From NCBI RefSeq assembly GCF_009017415.1, contig NC_092407.1:3844001-3908000 (forward strand): a stretch of DNA of 64,000 nt, written 5' to 3'. The stretch's first letter is position 1. Every line of letters begins with the position of its first letter. The translations under genes were made by a program, and so were the position numbers. The DNA comes from Aspergillus flavus. Its lineage: Eukaryota; Ascomycota; Eurotiomycetes; Eurotiales; Aspergillaceae. This document shows positions 24,908 through 35,244 of the stretch, piece after piece. Below the pieces are notes generated by a model. It had not been told where the DNA came from and did not search any database. It saw only the letters and a list, made by a program, of their open reading frames with translations.

Positions 24908-26498
24908 ATGCCGGCTATGTCTCGTCGCCGTACATCCCATAGTGAACCAATGGCCTCCTCGTCGGCGAACGAGGCTTTTGCATATCCATTTACAAGTATG
25001 CAGCAGGGTAATCAACCACAGCGGCGTGGTCCCATCGAAGGCCCTAATGGACGCAGGTTGGTCCGGAGAGTCACCTGGCGATCCTCTACTTACAAGCTGA
25101 TGGCATCCCTCTGGGTCCTCGGGGTCTTCTACATTGTCTGGCTCATTCGTGATATTTTCTTTCTTCCCTTCACCTCTAGCCAACCCAGCATGATCGTCAA
25201 GGGCACCTCCCAGGAGTGAGTTTGATACCCGTGAGATCCTGAACGTGTTAGAGCTCCGATAAAGAATTGAACTGACAGACCTTGCTGGTAGTCTCCTGGA
25301 GCGGTATGTAGGACACCAGGAGTGTGGCATCTCATCTCTTGCTCTCTACGAACCCCCGAAAACGGAGGGCCAGGGGGCTCTGAGCCATTCGTACTGCCAG
25401 ACCCGAGATTCGTTGCTCAGCGCAATGAGTGATGGTGGCCGACATGGCTTTGACGAGGCATACATTTCTAAAGGTGAGCGAGATGCTGATTGTGGTCTGC
25501 TGATGCCACGAAGCAGCGGTCAGCCACAGTAGCTCTGTCCTTCTCTCGCTTTTCCTTCCCTAATGCTAGGAAACTGACTAATTCTGGTCTCTCAGGCTGC
25601 TTCTATCGCTGGTATAGCAACGCTGAAGTCTGTCAAATTCTGCAAAAGTTTGGCGCTCTTGTTTTCGTTGGCGATGAGTCTCTCGCTGATATCTATGCCG
25701 GATTCAATATCCTTCTTCAAGGAAACCTAGCAACTGGTGCCTTGAGAGAGTCGGAGATGACCAAGGAGCAGATTGAGAAGTGCAGATGCGCCTCACAGTT
25801 CACCAGCGCCTCCTGCCTACCGCTGAGAATTACCTCTAGCGAGCAGGTGGAGAAGCAAAACGACAACAAAATATCACCAGGCTCAAATGCTTGTTCATCT
25901 TGTGAGAATTCACCCCCTTAGTTATAGTTATAATTACCATTACAGGCTTTGTTCTGCCTCAAATGCTAACCATGTCTACTATGCAGCTATCCCCCACACT
26001 TTCGTGACGGCAACGAGCTCACCTGCTTCGAAGAGCGCCCAAGAGAGATTCCGACAGCTCATTAACCGAGCAGGCAGTCAGGGGAAGCCTGTTCCGGTGA
26101 TCCAGAGTCTTTCTCTTTCCACTTCATATTCACTAGAGATTGCTGCCAATAGCATGGATGAATGGCTAGCATTGGCCCAGTCTAGTAAACGTGATATGCC
26201 CTTCCTCTGGATAGGTCCAACTGCCCCGGGTCACCAAAAGCATTTTGAAAGCAACATCCACGCGAGTAGTTGGCAATACACGCTGGATACTTTTGAGGCG
26301 GCACGAACCAGAGGTATGGAAACTTTGGGAATGTACAATGCAACGCTACAAGCAGATAGCTGGGATGGTATGCACTATGGTGAGAAGGAGGCATTGATTC
26401 AGGCAATGATGGTAAGTTTCTCTACCTTTCACTGGAGCAGATGCCTTTCCTAACATAGTTGTGCTTCTCAGGTCATTAACTGGTTGGCGATGCTCTAA
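24908..26498 (+). CDS. PC-esterase/SGNH-like type II membrane protein
   Basis: This is a probable Golgi or cell-surface acyl-esterase or acyltransferase-like protein of the PC-esterase clan (relatives of Cas1 and plant TBL proteins). Five exons, 24908-25215, 25292-25473, 25596-25901, 25987-26411 and 26472-26498, give 415 residues. A basic cytosolic tail precedes one membrane span at about residues 64-85 (KLMASLWVLGVFYIVWLI). The lumenal part contains CFYRWYSNAEVCQILQKF and then VFVGDES (189-192), which corresponds to the GDS nucleophile block. Near the C-terminus is DGMHYG (D392, H395), which fits the DxxH catalytic motif. The block reads GDES rather than GDS, so Ser192 is displaced by one residue. 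Substrate is unknown. The ATG at 24917 is an alternative start nine bases downstream. Confidence 0.75.
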
Positions 26499-27652
26499 AC
26501 GGTGGGACTGGATCATAATGTTATAGACGTGATGCGGCATGCTAGATGACATGTCAAGGACACATGACTTCTGGTTTCCATTCTGTTTTGTATATGGCGT
26601 GGTGAGGTATGCAATACCTTTCCTTCTACGGGTGCAACTTCCTTGAAGTCCTGCTTCAGGATCCTTCTCTTCCTGTTGACCATATTGCTAAACCATCTTC
26701 ACAGTTTACATAAATTTTTCATCATAAACGAGATTGACGCATTTAACGACAACTTCATTTCTGCATGCTTGTTGCATCACAGCGCTACTTCTCTTTCTTT
26801 TGATTCCCAACATGTGTTTTCAAATAAGTTCGAACAGAAAAATTGATAGAAAAGAAGGAACCAGACCCACACTTCATATTTGAGTCCTCACATGTTATAT
26901 TAAGACACCAATGGTTGTTTGAAGTGCGATTTCCTTTCTGTTTTTCCTTCTCTCATGTATATTACCAATTTGTATCTTACACATCATATTTTGTATTTGT
27001 AATACAACCCACTCACATTTCCTTGCGTGTCTCTTTTACTTTACTTTTCCTTGCTTGGTCTTACGAGTACCCCTCATTTCTGAAAGTGGGACGGCGGGGT
27101 CATAGTGTGAACAGACTGATATGGTTTACCTCGGAGGTAAGACATCTAGTGGATCTCATGCTTACTATCAGTTGGTGGACCGAATAGTTCGTTAGGTACT
27201 TTTGTGCAGCGGCGATGGCTGTTTGGTAGCCCTAATCTAACACACACGTCTATGACTCCATTTAGTGCAACTGCAAGTGAACTCGGGGCTCGGCCCGGCG
27301 TATTGTATAATACAAGTACTAGTTATAGATACCTAGATAGGTGGTAATGCGCCATCAAAAAGAGGAAGAGTGCAATAAACGTCTCAGTCATCGATTACTA
27401 TATACATAATTTGGTGTTCCCTTTGGAAAATGAAAACTTTTGCGCAACGTGGTTTGACTCTATGTTCTTTTCGCATGTGTTTGCATGAGACGAATAAACC
27501 TCCTATCTTGCTTGTCACATTGTCTTCATACTCCACAGTAAGGGGGTTCACAGTTTAGTAGGTATCTTCTTTCCCCCTGGAGTCTGGCCCGCACTTTGAG
27601 GAAAGCCATGTATATATGTTTTGTATATATGCATGCATGCATGTCCGCAACC
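26499..27652. other. Convergent intergenic region
   Basis: This separates the 3' ends of the membrane esterase-like gene (+) and adenylosuccinate lyase (-). It is AT-rich, with a short GCATGCATGCATG run near 27631. I see no gene. Confidence 0.4.
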
Positions 27653-29545
27653 TTAAACGCTGAGCGTAGAGGTCTCAGCCTTGGCAACGGCAGCGGCATA
27701 TGGCTCGAGGGCCTTCTTGACCTCAGTGGAGGTGAATTTCTCGACTTGCTGGGGAGCACGGCCGACAAAGGTGCTAGGCTCGAGGAGGGTGTCAAGTTCG
27801 CCTAAGATGGGGTTGAAGAATTCGGTGCGGCGGATGCGCTCGAGCAGGTCATTGTCCTTGCCGTGCTTCTTGACGTTGTCTGCTGCCTGGTGGGAGAGGA
27901 CACCTGTGATGGGATTTGTCAGAGGGAATAAGGGGCCAAGATGTTCTTGTTTATGAGAGTCACTTACGAATCTCCTCGTGGGCATCCTGGCGGGAGAGAC
28001 CCTTCTTGACGCAGGCCATGATGATCTAAATTTTTTATTAGTATGTTGGTGTGTTTAGCACATGGTTTATCGTGGATAGCTTACGTTCTCACTGGTGAGA
28101 TTATTAGTATATGGCATTTTGTATTCAGGAAACATTGGGGACTTACGTGGCCATGAACGGGAGTTCGTCATTGACACGACGCTTGATGACTTCGGGGTAG
28201 ACAACGAAGCCGGAGGTGACGTTGTCTTCAGGGAGTTAGTTATCGTCTCGAGGTGTCTTTGGCTTTTACATACTCAGGAGAATGAGACAAGCATCGGCAG
28301 AGAGGTAAAGTTCGGGAATGCTGATACGACGGATGGCGCTGTCGTCCTGGTGATTGTTAGGAAAGAGTTCTTCGGAGAAGGAGTATTGCCTTACCAAAGA
28401 ACGCTCGAACCACTGCGCGGAGTAGGTGTCTAACGCATCCTTGGGGAGGTTCTGGAGGTGTCTTCCGAGAGAGCACAGACGCTCAGAACGCATGGGGTTG
28501 CGCTTGTAAGCCTATGAATCTGTTAGATAAAAAAGGGCTTCGTGTAATCATATAAGCCACTAACCATGGCACTGCTGCCGATCTGATCCTTCTCGAAAGG
28601 CTCCTCAACCTCCTTAAGCATAGCCAAATGGCGGATGTCAATGCCGATGCGCTCGCAGGTGGATCCAAAAGAGCCCAGGGCGTTGCCAACGTCAACGTCA
28701 ATCTTTCGAGAGTAGGTCTGACTGGAGATGATGAATGCGGAATCGAAGCCAGCCTTCTGGGTGACAAGCTCGTCCAGCTGTTCAACCTTGGAGTGGTCTC
28801 CGTCGAAGATCTGGAGGAAAGAAGCCTGAGTACCGGTGGTACCCTTGACACCACGGAAGCGCAAGTCATCACGGGCCCTCTCCAAGTTCCTCAAATCCAT
28901 GAGCAAGTCCTGGATCCAGAGACAGGCTCTCTTTCCGACAGTGACAAGCTGAGCGGGCTGGCCGTGAGTGAAACCAAGGCAAGGCAAGTCCTTATACTGC
29001 TGAGCGAACGCGGACAGCTTGTCGATGACAACAGCAAGCTTGGGAATGAGGATATCGAGACCGTCACGGAGGAAGATCAGATCCGCATTGTCCGTGCAGT
29101 AGCACGAAGTGGCACCCCAGTGAATGATGCCAGCGGCGGCGGGCGCGACCTGACCGTAAGCATGGACGTGAGCCATGACATCGTGCCTGCGGCGCTTTTC
29201 CTCCTCAGCAGCAACCTTGAACTCTTCGTCCTGAATGGTAAGGTGGGCCTTCATCTGCTCAATGGCATCATCGGAGATAGACAAGCCGAGCTCTATGACG
29301 TGTTAGGGGGAAAGCATTATCTGACATATGGACTATGCAAGATTATACCTTTCTCGGACTCAGCAAGCCACAGCCAGAGCTTTCTCCAGGTGGAGAAACG
29401 GTTTCTCGGAGAGAAAAGGTATTTCATCTCATCGCCTACAAAATCCGCGGTATAAGTACAAGCTCGTGGTGGGGGAGCATATTGCGGGGCACTTACTCGC
29501 ATAACGCGAGTTGAGAGGGGTCTGGTAAACATCGTTTGCGGACAT
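27653..29545 (-). CDS. ADE13: Adenylosuccinate lyase
   Basis: This is a cytosolic purine enzyme that cleaves SAICAR to AICAR plus fumarate and adenylosuccinate to AMP plus fumarate. Nine exons in transcript order, 29545-29497, 29435-29349, 29292-28565, 28511-28395, 28346-28274, 28225-28147, 28091-28085, 28025-27968 and 27903-27653, give 482 residues, the same length as I recall for the yeast enzyme. Key segments are the N-terminal SRYAS, the catalytic-loop region [26 protein letters not shown], and the fumarate lyase signature GSSAMAYKRNP, which is split by an intron after SSAM. The seventh exon is only 7 nt. With it the conserved PFMATENIIMA block is restored; without it the frame breaks. 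The intron number is high for a fungal housekeeping gene. The symbol follows yeast. Confidence 0.96.
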
Positions 29546-29944
29546 CCTGCCAGAAATGAAATTGAAGCACTTCCACAAGGAATTGAAAGGCAGGAAGAGA
29601 AGTAGAAGGAGGTTTGGGGGTAAAGTGTGTGCGTGATCGACGGAAATTTTGCTTGCGGTGGCCAGACTTAGCGGGGCTCCGCTTATCAGTCACGTTACGA
29701 GTTAAATCTGGAGGGGCTATCATCACATGATGTTTGATAATAATTGTGGATAAAAGAGATAAGCGGGATACTGTGGTTCAAGAATTATAGCATTAAAAAA
29801 TAATAGAACTCTCTCGGAATCCTAGATATAATCACGTATAGGCATATTAACGACGCTTTGAAACGCAGCGCAGAGCATTCGAAACCATCACATCGTCCTC
29901 CAACATCACCTAAGTATCAGGATGTGGGTTAAACCCAGCTATAC
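29546..29944. other. Intergenic between ADE13 and EXO70
   Basis: This holds the promoter of adenylosuccinate lyase and the 3' end of Exo70, both on the minus strand. It is AT-rich around 29730-29830. I recognise no specific site. Confidence 0.4.
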
Positions 29945-31957
29945 CTATCCCAATGCTGCTAGCTGCGCAGAAAGGCTCCCCTTATCATACTTGACGTACT
30001 TACCTCTTCCCTTGTCGATTTCATGGTAGCGGTCCCAGAAACGTGCATACAATGGCTCTAGCACAGTCTGCACCTCACGAGACAGGACGCCTCGTACTTC
30101 TCGCTCCATATACAGAGCCTTGTGACGAGAAACAAGGTCATCGAAGCTTGTATTGAACGCCTTGAACTTATCCTTAATTGCGTCTTTATCTTTTGATGAA
30201 AGAGATTTGACTATGGCGCTAGAATCAACAATGCCTCCAGACGTTGGTCTAGTTGACGCACCGGCACCCCGAGATGTGTATTGCACATCAAGCAGGTACT
30301 GCGAAGTCTCCTTCCAAGAATCCAGATAAGTCGACGTGGCGCGCTTGCGAAAGGTGTCTATCCGTGCGATACTGTCGGGAGAGCCGAGGTATCGTGCTAG
30401 TTCGACATTCGACCGAATAGCGCGGTCAACATTGCAAAACACATTCGATAGGAAGACGCCCTGGACAGCTTTGGTGCGATGGAATGCCCGGCCCCGAGAC
30501 TCCAGGGCAATCATAAGGGCTTCAATCATGTCAAGAATGAAGTGCGACAGAAGCGTTGAACTATCCGGGCTGACATCTAAAGGAGCAGCACCCGACGCAT
30601 TAGAAGTGGAGCGCCAGTTTCCATCTCCCAAGGAAGTTAAAATAGATGCCAGCGGTCCAGAATAAGCGGTCAGCGTGACCAAAGAACTCATGACCTCGTT
30701 GACAAGAGGCACGGACCCGCCATCCGGTGGAAGAACCTGGATGGATGCAGCTTTTCGTTTCGTCTCCTCAAGCAATTCTGAGAGGGATGACTTCGCAGTA
30801 TCGCGAATAGGCCTAAGAGCTTCAATGAACATGCTCTTGAGTTCCCCTGTCTTTGAATCAACACGATAAGACATTGCTGTAACAATCTCAATAATTTCGA
30901 AAGCTAAGAAGCAGTCCGTCATGAGATTGGCCTTGATATATTGATTGAGCTCACGCAGGGTCTTCGAGTATTCGGCCAGAGCTGATTGACACGTTGCTTG
31001 TAGAGCTAAACCCCGCTGATCCCCAGTGAAGATTCTTGAGATGATATCGTGCTCGGCGTATATGAAGTTCTCCAAGGCGTTCGAATATATGCCAATTCCA
31101 TTAGTACCTTGTCTGTAAGGGCCATCATCCGCTCGCCTTTTAACAGTATTCAACGATGCAATGGCAAGATTTTGCAAGCTTGAGGTGATATACGGGGCCC
31201 GAACTGCAGCATATATTTTGAGGGCGGGATTTCCGCCGTCGCCATGCTGTGGGCCGTGGATTGCTGCGGAATTAATTGCGGCACATATAGGTCCCAACTC
31301 TGTAACGGTTTCTTCCGGAATTGAAGGAAACGGCAGTTCTACATAGAAATATTAGTATTCCTGATCGAAGAAACGACACACATGATATTAAAACTCACCT
31401 TTCGTTAGATAATGCAATGGCTCGATAGGACTGACGTCGTCGCTTAACTTACTTCGTAGCAAGTCTTGAAGTCGAGCAGTCCCGGTACTCAATAAAGCAT
31501 TGAAGTCAGAAATAGCTTTCTGGTTTGATCTCAGATTTGTGGAGTTCAGGTCGATGAGGGCCTTTTCTACACGTTTTATTGCTGCAAGATATTGCGACAA
31601 CTCAACATTTTGCGGCCTGACACTGGGTCAGCTAGGTTGTTCACTTTAAGGACGTAACAAGACATTCGCTTACCCAGAACGGATGATGCCTTCCTCCCGA
31701 CTCTTTGCGTCGAGAGGTTGGCGCAGACGGTCAATAGCGTCGTTGACCTTATCAATGTTATTGTTGGTGATTTGAAGCGATTGGGTATTACTGTAGATGG
31801 GCCCAATGGCATGTTTCACGACGTTCCCTCCAGTTTCAAGGCGGACTAGGGAACCTTGAATTTTCTTGGTAAGGACTTTGAGCTTCTCAAGATTTGCATA
31901 CAACACCTCCACCTCCGCGCTCTCCTCTGCGTAAGCAGTATTCCTTGGGGCTACCAT
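29945..31957 (-). CDS. EXO70: Exocyst complex subunit Exo70
   Basis: Exo70 is a subunit of the octameric exocyst that tethers secretory vesicles to the plasma membrane. Fungal Exo70 also binds PI(4,5)P2 and Rho GTPases. Three exons in transcript order, 31957-31674, 31616-31399 and 31338-29945, give 631 residues, within the normal range. The N-terminal coiled-coil region ([19 protein letters not shown]) and a long all-helical body match the family. The C-terminal Pfam Exo70 region includes [18 protein letters not shown] and [20 protein letters not shown], and the end [19 protein letters not shown] is characteristic. I start at the ATG at 31957; the frame is open upstream without an ATG. The gene is divergent from the phospholipase gene, with 426 bp between the start codons. 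Confidence 0.93.
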
Positions 31958-32383
31958 GGTCAGGGAGTGCTTGAGCGGCAGGTCCCACAATCATGAGACA
32001 ATCGAAAATATGACAATTTCACTCGCGCGCTTCTATCCAAAAGACGTCATGTCTTTCTGGTCGGGGCCAAAGTGGTAATTCAAAGTAAGAGCGATTCCAA
32101 GGAACTGAACAGCTGGCCGATGAGGCACCTGGCCTCATGGAGCGTGCATAATTAATTAAGTTGTTGGAGCTTTGTTCCTCCCCAGACCAACAGCGGCAAT
32201 TCATAGGTTGCTTTTCCCACTCCGCAACCACCGCTAGCCCCGAAGAGGCATACAGCCGGTCCGTCTATTGCGCCGAGGAATGCACGTGATATGATGTCAC
32301 CCTGCCTGCAAGTCGGGTAAAGTCGAAATGCTACGAAAGGGATCGCCGTGGTCTGGCCCACTCGCCATGGCTTTAAAGGTCGC
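31958..32383. other. Bidirectional promoter region between EXO70 and the phospholipase gene
   Basis: The 426 bp between two divergent start codons must contain both promoters and leaders. I recognise no specific factor site. The phospholipase frame is open upstream to about 32348 but has no earlier in-frame ATG. Confidence 0.5.
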
Positions 32384-34912
32384 ATGCTGTCCTGTACCTC
32401 CCCTCTCCTGCGCGGTGCCTGTCACAACATGGGTGCTGCGAAGGCATTGCGTCTTCGCTGGACTGTTCCCCCAGCTGTCCTGATAGCTTTGGGCAGTGGG
32501 GCACTATACACCACTAGTGGTCAGACCCTTTACTACAAAAACTCAGTACAACAGACCGATCAAACAGCCCGGTTTTCCACTTCTACGACCTATCGCGTCG
32601 ACGACCGGTCCGCAAAGCCGTCATCTGCTAGCTCGCAAAAAAGCACTTGGGACTTAAGCTCCGAACACAGCTCTGACCATGGCGACCCGAACTCAATATG
32701 GACTAATATCCTACATAAGTTCGACGGAGTAAAGCAGACGGTAGGTTCAACAGATTGGATCGAAATTGACAGCCTTAAAAATTATATCATTCCGGACTGG
32801 ACCCGATTGCTTCCAGCGACTGTGCAAAAACTCCAGCGCGAGCTCTCAATGGCCCCCGGTTCCCTTGCGGATGATATCTGGAAAGAGGCTCACGATCCAG
32901 ATATCAATCCAGAGATATTACAAGATGCAAGAGTCCGTGTGGGAAGCGATCTATGCCGGGAAGAACTGGAGTTCAGGCGGAAGAGGCGGGAGCATGGGGT
33001 AAAAGCACTTGCATCGTACTTGGAAATTCCTGAAGAGGATATCCACCCAGACGACGTCCCTGTCATTGCTATGTGCGGTTCAGGAGGTGGGCTGCGGGCG
33101 CTTGTCGCTGGGACTGGGTCATACCTAGCCGTGCAAGAAGCTGGCTTGTGGGACTGTGTGACGTATACTGCTGGCGTCAGTGGCAGTTGCTGGCTACAGA
33201 CACTGTATCATTCATCCATTACAGGCCGCAATTTTCAGAAATTGGTGGACCATCTAAAGCATAGGTTGAGCGTGCATATAGCTTTCCCACCGAAGGCTCT
33301 CAATGCATTGACGACTGCCCCTACCAATAAATATCTTCTCAGTGGGTTAGTCGAGAAGTTAAAGGGCGACCCTGGAGCGGATTTCGGACTGGTAGATATA
33401 TACGGGATGTTGTTAGCCGCGAGACTGCTGGTACCCAAAGGAGAGCTTGGAGTCTCAGATCGAGACTTGAAATTATCCAACCAGAGATACAACCTCACTG
33501 ATGGGGCTCACCCACTTCCTATTTATACTGCCGTTCGACACGAGATCCCGGTCCTTGAGAGCCTTGAAGAAGACCATAACAAGAAACAGCCCACGCGTGA
33601 GACATTGATGAAGGAGGCACAAGATGAATCGTGGTTCCAATGGTTTGAGTTCACCCCTTATGAATTCTTCTGTGAGGAACTCGGGGCCGGCATACCCACA
33701 TGGGCATTAGGAAGGCATTTCAATGGAGGATTCAATTCAATTCCAGAGGGACACTATCCAATCCCTGAACTTCGTGTTCCAGGCCTCATGGGAGTTTGGG
33801 GAAGCGCTTTCTGCGCGACCTTATCTCATTACTATAAAGAGATACGACCATTGGTACGAGGTATTACTGGGTTTGCAGGCATAGACTCTTTAATCCAAGG
33901 CAAAAATAAAGACCTGGTTCGAGTTCATCCCATCGACCCTGCCACTATACCGAACTATGTGCTAGGCATGAAGGATGTCTTGCCACCTTCCTGTCCTGAG
34001 TCAATTTTCCGAAGCTCGCATCTGCGGCTAATGGATGCGGGAATGAGCAACAACCTACCAATATATCCACTCCTACGTCCGGGCAGAGATGTAGATATCA
34101 TCGTTGCATTTGACGCTTCAGCCGACATAAAACAAGAGAACTGGCTTTCAGTTGTCGATGGGTACGCACGACAACGAGGTGTCAAAGGCTGGCCATTAGG
34201 AGCCGGCTGGCCAAAAGAGGATATGAAGTTGAAGGAAACAGAGGAAAAGCTCCGGGAAGCACAAAACATCTCCGAAGCGGAACTCAACTCAAAGATCAGG
34301 GAAGCCCAAGACAACGATAAAAACACTGCGAGCAATGGACAAACCCCGTCCACAGACCCCGGACAGAACCCCAGCAACGGAGACACCGATCTAGACTACT
34401 GCAATGTCTGGGTCGGCACCACACAAGAGAGAGTCTCCGATGAAGAACCACCGCCATCAAAGCGTCTCTTCCAACCCAGGAACAAGGACCACAAGGAGTC
34501 CGATTTCCACCTGATGCGCCCTGACGCTGGTATTGCGGTCGTGTATTTCCCTCTTATCCCGAACCCAGACGCCCCAGAACTGCCTCCCAGCTCGTCGCTG
34601 AAGAAGTCCCCAGCTCCCGCGCAACAAAAGGAGACAAAGTCCTCGGCAAACGTTTCCGATCCAGCCAAACCCCTAACACCGCATCCTGGCTCCATTAATC
34701 CAGACGTTGATGATTTCCTCTCCACCTGGAATTTCGTATACAGCCCTGAACAAATCGACTCGGTCGTCGGACTTGCCAAAGCCAATTTCGCTCAAGGTGA
34801 GGAACAAGTGAAACGCGTCGTCCGGGCCGTTTATGAGCGCAAGAAGTCTGACCGACTACGCCGGGAGGAAGAAGAAGCCCGACGACGGATGGAGGGGTTT
34901 GTGCCTCTTTGA
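32384..34912 (+). CDS. Cytosolic phospholipase A2-like lipase (cPLA2/phospholipase B catalytic domain)
   Basis: This is a predicted phospholipid acyl hydrolase acting on membrane glycerophospholipids. It is an intronless gene of 842 residues. The N-terminus is basic and Ser/Thr-containing, followed by a hydrophobic stretch (PPAVLIALGSGALYTT, about 29-44), which suggests mitochondrial import or a membrane anchor. The catalytic domain shows the oxyanion-type CGSGGGLRAL, the nucleophile elbow GVSGS with Ser266, and the catalytic Asp in DAGMSNN (D551). The C-terminal part is charged, with a Lys/Arg/Glu helix at the end. No C2 domain is visible, which fits the fungal PlaA type. From general knowledge, such a protein in Aspergillus oryzae was reported in mitochondria. 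The second ATG, at 32429, is an alternative start that would still keep the hydrophobic segment. Confidence 0.9.
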   Translation: MLSCTSPLLRGACHNMGAAKALRLRWTVPPAVLIALGSGALYTTSGQTLYYKNSVQQTDQTARFSTSTTYRVDDRSAKPSSASSQKSTWDLSSEHSSDHGDPNSIWTNILHKFDGVKQTVGSTDWIEIDSLKNYIIPDWTRLLPATVQKLQRELSMAPGSLADDIWKEAHDPDINPEILQDARVRVGSDLCREELEFRRKRREHGVKALASYLEIPEEDIHPDDVPVIAMCGSGGGLRALVAGTGSYLAVQEAGLWDCVTYTAGVSGSCWLQTLYHSSITGRNFQKLVDHLKHRLSVHIAFPPKALNALTTAPTNKYLLSGLVEKLKGDPGADFGLVDIYGMLLAARLLVPKGELGVSDRDLKLSNQRYNLTDGAHPLPIYTAVRHEIPVLESLEEDHNKKQPTRETLMKEAQDESWFQWFEFTPYEFFCEELGAGIPTWALGRHFNGGFNSIPEGHYPIPELRVPGLMGVWGSAFCATLSHYYKEIRPLVRGITGFAGIDSLIQGKNKDLVRVHPIDPATIPNYVLGMKDVLPPSCPESIFRSSHLRLMDAGMSNNLPIYPLLRPGRDVDIIVAFDASADIKQENWLSVVDGYARQRGVKGWPLGAGWPKEDMKLKETEEKLREAQNISEAELNSKIREAQDNDKNTASNGQTPSTDPGQNPSNGDTDLDYCNVWVGTTQERVSDEEPPPSKRLFQPRNKDHKESDFHLMRPDAGIAVVYFPLIPNPDAPELPPSSSLKKSPAPAQQKETKSSANVSDPAKPLTPHPGSINPDVDDFLSTWNFVYSPEQIDSVVGLAKANFAQGEEQVKRVVRAVYERKKSDRLRREEEEARRRMEGFVPL

Positions 34913-35244
34913 AATCCTTGAGTGTTAATCCTTCCATTAATAGGTTTTTTACTTTCCAGTTAAAGTAGTATTAGATTACTGAATGTGTATATGTCGAACT
35001 CCTGTGGAAATTGTCGCAACTTTGTCCCTTCTAGCATTAATTATAGTATAGATTTTGTATGGGTATGTTGTATACACGGACACATATATAATGGCTCCAC
35101 ACATGAATATTTTCCAAGCTAATTGCCATGGAACGACTTATAAACAGCTTCGATGAAAGAAAGGATGGAAAATAACAAAATAGTAGAAGGGGATTCGTAT
35201 AGCATCCAGATCACACGCTATCTACATGTCAAAGGAGGTGAAAA
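34913..35244. other. Convergent intergenic region
   Basis: This 332 bp stretch contains the 3' UTRs of the phospholipase (+) and the PTEN-like phosphatase (-). It is AT-rich with possible polyadenylation signals. No gene was seen. Confidence 0.5.

Noticed and set aside
28628..29455. 275-codon plus-strand open frame
   Set aside because: Antisense to adenylosuccinate lyase exons.
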